Source: Burkholderia ambifaria AMMD
GTDB lineage: Bacteria; Pseudomonadota; Gammaproteobacteria; Burkholderiales; Burkholderiaceae
DNA: 64,000 bases
Assembly (NCBI RefSeq): GCF_000203915.1
Contig: NC_008392.1
Coordinates: 1-64,000, forward strand
Reading direction: 5' to 3'
The notes under the pieces are model-generated. The model did not search any database and was not told where the DNA came from. It was given only the letters and a program-made list of their open reading frames with translations. Within the stretch, counting starts at the first letter, position 1; every line of letters starts with the position of its first letter. Both the position numbers and the translations under genes were made by a program. This document shows positions 58,805 to 64,000 of this stretch, in pieces.

Positions 58805-60112
58805 GTCACGCGCGGTATCGGCGTCGGCATCGTCGGCGCCGTTCGGGCCCGCGTGCCCGGCCGCGCTCAGCATCCGCGCAAGACGCGCGCGATCGCACGC
58901 CCCTTCCCACGTCGACACGAAGATCACCGCACACGCGTTGCTGATCACGCTCGTCAGCGCACGCGCCTCCGACATGAAGCGATCGATGCCCACCAATAGC
59001 GCGACGCCGGCCACGGGCAGATCGGGCATCACGGCGAGCGTCGCGACGAGCGCGACGAGTCCGCTGCCGGACACGCCTGCCGCGCCCTTCGACGTCAACA
59101 GCATCACGGCCAGCATCGCCGCGATTTGCGGCGCGGAAAGCGGCACGTCGCACGCCTGCGCGATGAACAGCGCCGCGAGCGTCAGGTAGATCGCGGTGCC
59201 GTCCAGGTTGAACGAGTAGCCGGCCGGCAGCACGAGGCCGACCACGCCCTTGTCGCAACCGAGCGACTCCAGCTTGACGATCAGCCGCGGCAACACCGGC
59301 TCCGTGGACGACGTCGCGAGCACGATCAGCAACTCCTCGCGCAGGTAGCGCAACAGCCGCCACAACGCGAAGCCGTGCAGCCGCGCGAGCGGCGCGAGCA
59401 CCAGCGCGACGAACAGCACGCAGGCCACGTAGAACGCCACCATCAGCCGCGCGAGCGAGCCGACCGAACCGATGCCGAAGCGTCCCACCGTGAACGCCAT
59501 CGCGCCGAATGCGCCGAGCGGCGCGAGCCGCATGACCATCGCGAGCACGCGGAAGACGACCTGCGCGACGCCGTCGATCAGCGCGAGCACGGGCCGACCG
59601 GCCTGCGGATACGCATTCAGCGAAAAACCGAACAGCAGCGACAGCAGCAGCACGGGCAGCACCTCGCCCTTCTGGAACGCGCCGAGCATCGTATCGGGGA
59701 TCACGCTCAACGCGAATTCGACGAGCCCGTGCGGTTGCGCGTGCGGTGCATATTGCGCGAGGATGCTCGCGTCGAGATGGCGGACGTCGACGTGCATGCC
59801 GGCGCCGGGCCGCAGCACGAACGCGGTGACGAGGCCGAACGCGAGCGCGACGGCGGTCAGCAGATAGAACAGCACCAGCGCGCGGACGATCGTGCGCCCG
59901 ATGGCTTTGCCGTTCGCCAGCGACGTGATGCCGGAGACGATCGTGCAGAACACGATCGGCGCGATCATCATCCGCACGAGGCCGACGAATGCATCGCTGA
60001 GCGGCTTGAGCATCGCGCCCACCGACGGCCAGAAGTGCCCGACGCCCACGCCGAGCACCATCGCGAGCAGAACCTGCACGTAGAGCGAACGAAGCGGTCT
60101 TGCCCACCTCAC
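58790..60112 (-). CDS. dctA: C4-dicarboxylate transporter DctA
   Basis: A 440-residue member of the dicarboxylate/amino acid:cation symporter family. It imports succinate, fumarate and malate. Family marks are PLSDAFVGLVRMMIAPIVFCTIVSGI, the Ser/Thr-rich loop (LIVLATSSTEPVLPRL) and GYSFNLDGTAIYLTLAALFIAQA, DGT being part of the substrate site. GTG 60112 is chosen since GAGGAAG stands 8 bases upstream; the upstream 33 codons of open frame are not membrane-protein-like. A LysR gene lies 52 bp upstream on the same strand. Confidence 0.93.
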   Translation of the reverse strand: MRWARPLRSLYVQVLLAMVLGVGVGHFWPSVGAMLKPLSDAFVGLVRMMIAPIVFCTIVSGITSLANGKAIGRTIVRALVLFYLLTAVALAFGLVTAFVLRPGAGMHVDVRHLDASILAQYAPHAQPHGLVEFALSVIPDTMLGAFQKGEVLPVLLLSLLFGFSLNAYPQAGRPVLALIDGVAQVVFRVLAMVMRLAPLGAFGAMAFTVGRFGIGSVGSLARLMVAFYVACVLFVALVLAPLARLHGFALWRLLRYLREELLIVLATSSTEPVLPRLIVKLESLGCDKGVVGLVLPAGYSFNLDGTAIYLTLAALFIAQACDVPLSAPQIAAMLAVMLLTSKGAAGVSGSGLVALVATLAVMPDLPVAGVALLVGIDRFMSEARALTSVISNACAVIFVSTWEGACDRARLARMLSAAGHAGPNGADDADADTARDGKAV

Positions 60113-60164
60113 GATGCTGTCTTCCTCGATGTTCCTGTTGTATTCATCGGATATTTTGTATTCG

Positions 60165-61100
60165 TCACGTCGATCCGTCGCTGCGTGCGGCGCCGGTGCC
60201 GGCGCCCGCACGTTTGGCGTCGACGATCGCGCGGTGAAACTCCTCCGCGGCCGGCGTCAGCGGGCGCCCGCGCCGTTTCACGATGCCGACCCGGCGCTTC
60301 ACCACAGGTTCGACGAGCGGCACGCTCGTGAGCAGCGGATGGTCGTGTCCGGGCATCGCCATCGACGGCACCGCGGCCACGCCGAGGCCGGCTTCGACCA
60401 AGCCGAGCAGCGTCGTCACGTGGCGCGTCTCGCATACGCTCGGCGCACGCGGCGCGACGGTCGTCAGCGCCTGGTCGAGCAACAGGCGGTTGCCGGACGT
60501 CTTGTCCACCGACACATACTCGTACTCGTAAAGCTCGTTCCAGGTCACGCGCTTCTTGCGCGCGAGCGGATGGTCGCGCCGGCACGCGGCGACGAAGCGC
60601 TCCTGCAGCAGCAGCTTGAAGTCGATCTCGGGCTCCTGGCTGCCCATGAAGCTCACGCCGAAATCGGCCTCGCCGCTGATCACGGCGCTCAACACCTCGT
60701 TCGCGCCGGCATCCAGCAGCTTGACGCGGATGCGCGGAAAGCGGCGATGATAGCTCGCGATCACGTTGGGCAAGAAGTAGTACGCCACCGACGGCACGCA
60801 CGCGATGGTCACATGACCGAGGCGGCTCGACGACACGTCGCGGATGCCGAGCAGCGCGACGTCGAGATCGTCCAGCAGTTGCTCGGCGCTCGGCGCGAAC
60901 ACGCGCCCGACGGTGGTCAGCGTGACGCTGCGCGTGGTGCGCTCGAACAGGCGCACGCCGAGCGCTTCCTCGAGTTTGTCGATCCGCCGACTCAACGCGG
61001 GTTGCGAAATGCTGATCGCGTCGGCGGCCTTCCGGAAGCTGCCCAGCTCCACCACCGCGCGAAACGCCTGCAAGTCGGTCAGATCGAAGTTGATTCCCAC
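60165..61100 (-). CDS. LysR-type regulator, probable dctA control
   Basis: A 311-residue LysR-type regulator. The N-terminal winged HTH is LTDLQAFRAVVELGSFRKAADAISISQPALSRRIDKLEEALG; the effector domain follows from about residue 90. I chose GTG 61100 because GGGGAGA stands 7 bases upstream; ATG 61115 is an alternative. It precedes dctA in the same direction with 52 bp between, so it is likely the regulator of dicarboxylate uptake or is cotranscribed with it. Effector unknown. Confidence 0.9.
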   Translation of the reverse strand: MGINFDLTDLQAFRAVVELGSFRKAADAISISQPALSRRIDKLEEALGVRLFERTTRSVTLTTVGRVFAPSAEQLLDDLDVALLGIRDVSSSRLGHVTIACVPSVAYYFLPNVIASYHRRFPRIRVKLLDAGANEVLSAVISGEADFGVSFMGSQEPEIDFKLLLQERFVAACRRDHPLARKKRVTWNELYEYEYVSVDKTSGNRLLLDQALTTVAPRAPSVCETRHVTTLLGLVEAGLGVAAVPSMAMPGHDHPLLTSVPLVEPVVKRRVGIVKRRGRPLTPAAEEFHRAIVDAKRAGAGTGAARSDGST

Positions 61101-61169
61101 GGGCCGTCTCCCCATCTCAGTTGCCGCGTATTGTGCATGATCCGGGCAAAACCGACCCACACCATCCCG

Positions 61170-62063
61170 CTATGCGCGATGCCGCAACGCATCGATCACG
61201 ATCGAGAATGCGCGCGAGGCTTGGCGGCGGCTCGGATAGTACGCGTGATAGCCGGGAAACACCGGGCACCAGTCCGGCATCACGATCCGCAGCTGCCCGC
61301 TGCGCACGTGGTCGAGCACGATGTCCTCGGTGACGAACGCAATGCCGAATCCGTCGAGCGCCGCCTGGACCATATGCGGCTGCGTATTGCACGTGATGCG
61401 GCCGCTCACGCGCGCCTGGATCTCGTTCCTGCCCTTCTTCAGCTCCCACGCATAGATGCCCTTCGCGGTCGCGAGCCGCAGCGTCACGCAGTCGTGATCG
61501 AGCAGGTCCTGCGGCGTCTTTGGCGGCTTGCGGCCGTCGAGATACGCCGGCGACGCGACCATCGTCATCCGGATGTCCGGGCTGATGCGCACCGCGATCA
61601 TGTCCTTCGCGACCTGGTCGCCGTAGCGCACGCCGATGTCGTAGCGCTCCTCGACGATGTTCGCCAGCCCGTAGTCGACCGACAGCTCGACGCGGATGTC
61701 GGGGTAATCGGGCAGCACGCGCCTGAGCTTCGGCCAGATGATCGTGTCGATCGGATGCTCGGTGGCCGTGATCCGCACGACGCCGGCCGGCTTGTCGCGG
61801 AAATCGGCCACCGCGGCGAGCTTCATCTCGATCTCGTCGATGCGCGGCGCGACGGCCTGAAACAGTTCCTCGCCCGCTTCGGTCGTCGACACGCTGCGCG
61901 TCGTGCGCGTCAGCAGCCGCACGCCGAGGCGCGTCTCGAGATCGCGGACCGTCTGGCTCAGCGCCGATTGCGACACGCCGAGCCGAGCCGCCGCGCGCGT
62001 GAAGCTCCGGTCGCGCGCCACGGCCAGAAACACGAGCAGATCGTTGAGGTTTTCGCGCGGCAT
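61170..62063 (-). CDS. LysR-type regulator (CrgA-like)
   Basis: A 297-residue LysR regulator. HTH: LLVFLAVARDRSFTRAAARLGVSQSALSQTVRDLETRLG; effector domain with TRTTRSVSTTEAGEELF joining part and a SVDYGLANIVEERYDIGVRYG segment typical of the CrgA-like group. ATG 62063 after CAGGAGCCGCCCGAC. It is divergent from the DUF4148 and MFS genes and therefore likely regulates these; its own operon partner could be the following LysR gene. Confidence 0.9.
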   Translation of the reverse strand: MPRENLNDLLVFLAVARDRSFTRAAARLGVSQSALSQTVRDLETRLGVRLLTRTTRSVSTTEAGEELFQAVAPRIDEIEMKLAAVADFRDKPAGVVRITATEHPIDTIIWPKLRRVLPDYPDIRVELSVDYGLANIVEERYDIGVRYGDQVAKDMIAVRISPDIRMTMVASPAYLDGRKPPKTPQDLLDHDCVTLRLATAKGIYAWELKKGRNEIQARVSGRITCNTQPHMVQAALDGFGIAFVTEDIVLDHVRSGQLRIVMPDWCPVFPGYHAYYPSRRQASRAFSIVIDALRHRA

Positions 62064-62285
62064 GTCGGGCGGCTCCTGTCGAAACGGACGCCCATCCTAG
62101 CACCGACACCGGCCCGTGCCGCCCGCCGCGGCCTCGGTCGATTCATCGGCGCAGCTTATAAGTCCAAGCGTGCCGCGCTACTTAATCGATCGGGCGCGGG
62201 CCGATAGACTGCGAAGCGTTCAGGCTCCCGTGCGGCCGCTGCCGGCTTCGGGAAGCTTCCACGCATTCTTCCCGGAGTCCATCCC
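62064..62285. promoter_or_regulatory. Divergent promoter region of the LysR and DUF4148 genes
   Basis: This 222-bp gap is the likely site of LysR autoregulation. It has a CTTATAAG palindrome (62155-62162) in an AT-rich patch. No T-N11-A box stands out clearly. Confidence 0.4.
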
Positions 62286-62549
62286 ATGAAATCCCTTCTT
62301 CGTCTCTTCGTCGCCGCGCTTGCCGTTTCCGCTCCGTTGCTCGCCCATGCGCAGGGCCTGACGCGCGAGCAGGTGCGCGAGGACATGATTCGCTACGAAG
62401 CCGCCGGCTTCAATCCGGCGCGCGCCAATCCGCGCACGTGGGTCGACGATGCGCGGGTGGCGTCCACTCGCGTGATGGCGGCGCGCGATACCGACGGCCG
62501 CACGTCGTTGGCCGATCGCGGCACGGCGGTCGTCGCGCATTGCGACTGA
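62286..62549 (+). CDS. DUF4148 secreted small protein
   Basis: An 87-residue exported protein. Signal peptide: MKSLLRLFVAALAVSAPLLAHAQ, cut after AHA. The mature part begins GLTREQVREDMIRYEAAGFNPARANP, the DUF4148 pattern so common in Burkholderia. Function unknown; many members are stress-responsive periplasmic proteins. It precedes the MFS gene by 47 bp. Confidence 0.9.
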   Translation: MKSLLRLFVAALAVSAPLLAHAQGLTREQVREDMIRYEAAGFNPARANPRTWVDDARVASTRVMAARDTDGRTSLADRGTAVVAHCD

Positions 62550-62596
62550 CGCGCCCATCGCCGACGCCACCGATCCGCACTCTTCCCGATTCCACG

Positions 62597-63811
62597 ATGC
62601 AAGCCGTTTCCCCTTCCGATCGCGGGCCCGCGCCCGTTCGCGCCGCCGCGTGGGGCGCCGTCCTCGCGATGGCGCTCGGCGCGTTCGCGCTCGTCGCATC
62701 CGAATTCATGCCGGTCAGCCTGCTGACGCCGATCGCGCACGATCTGCGGATCAGCGAAGGACAGGCGGGCCAGGCGATCTCCGTATCGGGCGCGTTCGCG
62801 CTGCTCACGAGCCTGTTCATCTCGTCGCTGGCCGGCCGGCGCGACCGCAAGCGGGTGCTGCTGTCGCTGACGCTGCTGATGATCGTGTCCGGCACGGTCG
62901 TCGCATTCGCGCCGAACTATCTGGCGTTCATTGCGGGGCGCGCGCTGATCGGCGTCGCCATCGGCGGGTTCTGGTCGATGTCGGCGGCCACCGCGATGCG
63001 CCTCGTGCCGGACCGGCAGGTGCCGCGCGCGCTGGCGATCGTGAATGGCGGCAACGCGCTGGCCACCGTCGTCGCCGCGCCGCTCGGCAGCTTCCTCGGC
63101 GGCATCGTCGGCTGGCGATGGGCGTTCTTCTGCGTCGTGCCGGTCGCCGCGATCGCGTTCGGCTGGAAGCTCGCGAGCCTGCCGCGCATGCACGCCACGC
63201 ACGGCAGCGCCTCGCCCGGCCGCGCGTTCGCGCTGCTGGCGAGCGCGCCGGTCGCGCTCGGCATGACGGCGGTCAGCGTCTTTTTCATGGGGCAGTTCAC
63301 GCTGTTCACGTACTTGCGGCCGTTCCTCGAAGCCGTGACGCACGCGGGCGCCGCCGGGTTGTCGGTGCTGCTGCTCGTGATCGGCGTCGCGGGGTTCGCG
63401 GGGACGATCCTGATCGGCACATTCCTGCAACGCGGGCTGTACCGGACGTTGATCGTCATCCCCGGCCTGATGGCGGCGGTCGCCATCGCGCTGATCGCGT
63501 TCGGCCACTCGATCGGCGCGACCGCCGCGCTGCTGGCGGTCTGGGGGCTGCTCGGCACCGCGGCGCCCGTCGGTTGGTGGACGTGGCTGGCCCGTGCGCT
63601 GCCGCGCGACGCGGAAGCCGGCGGCGGCCTGATGGTGGCGGTCGTGCAGCTCGCGATCGCGCTCGGTGCGACGGCCGGCGGCGTGCTGTTCGACCTGCAC
63701 GGTTATCGCGCGACGTTCGGGCTGAGCGCGGGCCTGCTCGTTGCCGCCGGCGTACTCGCCGCGCTGGCGGCGCGGGCCGCGTTGCGCGCCGAGGCCGCCG
63801 GCCCCGCGTGA
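62597..63811 (+). CDS. MFS exporter, DHA1 type (PbuE/NepI-like)
   Basis: A 404-residue permease with twelve predicted membrane segments. Motifs SEFMPVSLLTPIAHDL in helix 1 and the IGGFWSMSAATAMRLVPDRQVPRAL region are those of the purine/nucleoside or drug exporters NepI/PbuE in the DHA1 family. It uses protons to expel small molecules; substrate unknown. Divergent from a LysR gene that may control it. The last 14 codons, with the stop, are duplicated just downstream (see the repeat). Confidence 0.88.
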   Translation: MQAVSPSDRGPAPVRAAAWGAVLAMALGAFALVASEFMPVSLLTPIAHDLRISEGQAGQAISVSGAFALLTSLFISSLAGRRDRKRVLLSLTLLMIVSGTVVAFAPNYLAFIAGRALIGVAIGGFWSMSAATAMRLVPDRQVPRALAIVNGGNALATVVAAPLGSFLGGIVGWRWAFFCVVPVAAIAFGWKLASLPRMHATHGSASPGRAFALLASAPVALGMTAVSVFFMGQFTLFTYLRPFLEAVTHAGAAGLSVLLLVIGVAGFAGTILIGTFLQRGLYRTLIVIPGLMAAVAIALIAFGHSIGATAALLAVWGLLGTAAPVGWWTWLARALPRDAEAGGGLMVAVVQLAIALGATAGGVLFDLHGYRATFGLSAGLLVAAGVLAALAARAALRAEAAGPA

Positions 63812-63886
63812 CGGGCCCAGCGCGCCGTCGCGGGCCGCGCTGCGCGCCGAGGCCGCCGCCCGCACGTGACGGCCGCAGCCGGCCGT
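63771..63886. repeat. Tandem 58-bp imperfect duplication of the exporter gene end
   Basis: Copy 1 (63771-63828) covers the last 13 codons plus stop and downstream bases of the exporter gene; copy 2 (63829-63886) follows at once and keeps CGCGGGCCGCG-TGCGCGCCGAGGCCGCC with few changes. Divergence is concentrated in the second half. If copy 1's stop were lost, translation would not resume in the same frame, since 58 is not a multiple of three. Confidence 0.85.
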
Positions 63887-63898
63887 CGCGGTTTTTTT
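63868..63898 (+). terminator. Rho-independent terminator after the exporter gene
   Basis: GACGGCC, a six-base loop, GGCCGTC (stem 63868-63887), then GCGG and seven T (63892-63898). The T-run lies four bases past the stem. It sits between convergent genes. Confidence 0.75.
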
Positions 63899-64000
63899 AC
63901 ACACCCCGTGTAACGCCCGCGTCCTGCCGCGCGCCGCCGTAGGCGGCGTCCAGATAACGCAGCAGCCGGTGCGGCGTCAGCGGCTTCGCACAATGCGCGT
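63897..64000 (-). CDS. Partial gene: C-terminus of a response-regulator receiver domain
   Basis: Thirty-four codons of a gene cut by the right edge of the window, ending in TAA at 63897. The visible end reads CAKPLTPHRLLRYLDAAYGG, with the Lys-Pro pair that follows the fifth beta strand in receiver domains and the final helix after it. It may be a single-domain response regulator or the end of a hybrid histidine kinase. Nothing else can be said from the visible part. Confidence 0.55.
   Translation of the reverse strand, partial: AHCAKPLTPHRLLRYLDAAYGGARQDAGVTRGV

Overview
The window is very GC-rich, densely coded double-stranded bacterial DNA with short intergenic gaps and many 4-bp ATGA/GTGA stop-start overlaps. 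Gene content points to a Burkholderia-like betaproteobacterium: a TreS-maltokinase/GlgE/TreYZ cluster, DUF4148, DUF3008 and DUF3175 proteins, an AcoR-like regulator, and an ars operon of the ACR3/ArsH type. A complete rpoN with no housekeeping neighbours suggests a secondary replicon, but that is inference. I see no rRNA, tRNA, transposase, integrase or CRISPR array. The assignment to genus rests on recognition of protein families, not on a database search.

Layout. (1) 1-4561: an IclR regulator divergent from a polar amino-acid-type ABC transporter (binding protein, permease, ATPase) and a DAO-type FAD oxidoreductase, an uptake-and-oxidation unit. This block looks less GC-rich than the rest and ends in a 530-bp gene-less stretch. 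(2) 5095-9053: benzaldehyde dehydrogenase and aryl-alcohol dehydrogenase genes followed by an AcoR-like regulator that lacks the AAA+ domain. (3) 9054-11773: heptamer tandem repeat, MFS exporter, HAD phosphatase, small conserved protein. (4) 11974-16521: MgtC, a small protein, a phospholipase D fused to a VTT/DedA membrane domain, an endonuclease/exonuclease/phosphatase-fold protein and a DUF2591 protein. (5) 16822-34869: glgE, treS-maltokinase, glgB, glgX, treZ, malQ, treY, all on the plus strand, mostly translationally coupled. (6) 34938-38137: arsR-arsC-acr3-arsH-arsN2 on the minus strand. (7) 38251-56368: a stress and repair region with a phosphatidylserine-decarboxylase-like enzyme, DJ-1/PfpI protein, cation/proton antiporter, LigD and Ku (bacterial NHEJ), KatE catalase, DUF1328 and DUF3008 proteins, RpoN, CBS and PRC-barrel proteins, many small uncharacterised proteins, and two further short-unit tandem repeats. 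(8) 56623-63811: a CitA-type symporter with a periplasmic ModA-like protein, DctA with two LysR regulators, a DUF4148 protein and an MFS exporter. (9) The right edge cuts a minus-strand gene whose C-terminus looks like a response-regulator receiver domain.

Regions 4, 5 and 7 together resemble the stress-survival region known from Pseudomonas (the PA2134-PA2192 type, with glgE/treS/glgB, treY/treZ/malQ/glgX, Ku, ligD, katE, phospholipase and EEP proteins). A plausible joint role is survival of desiccation, osmotic stress and stationary phase: trehalose and alpha-glucan as compatible solute and store, catalase against peroxide, template-free double-strand break repair, and membrane lipid remodelling. 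The ars operon sits inside this region and separates the sugar operon from the repair genes. The most unusual points are the degenerate extra GH13-like domain in GlgE, the AAA+-less AcoR-like regulator, the PSDC-type decarboxylase, three short tandem repeats whose units (7, 8 and 11 bp) are not multiples of three, a 16-bp motif shared by two stress-region promoter areas, and a 58-bp tandem duplication of the end of the last exporter gene.
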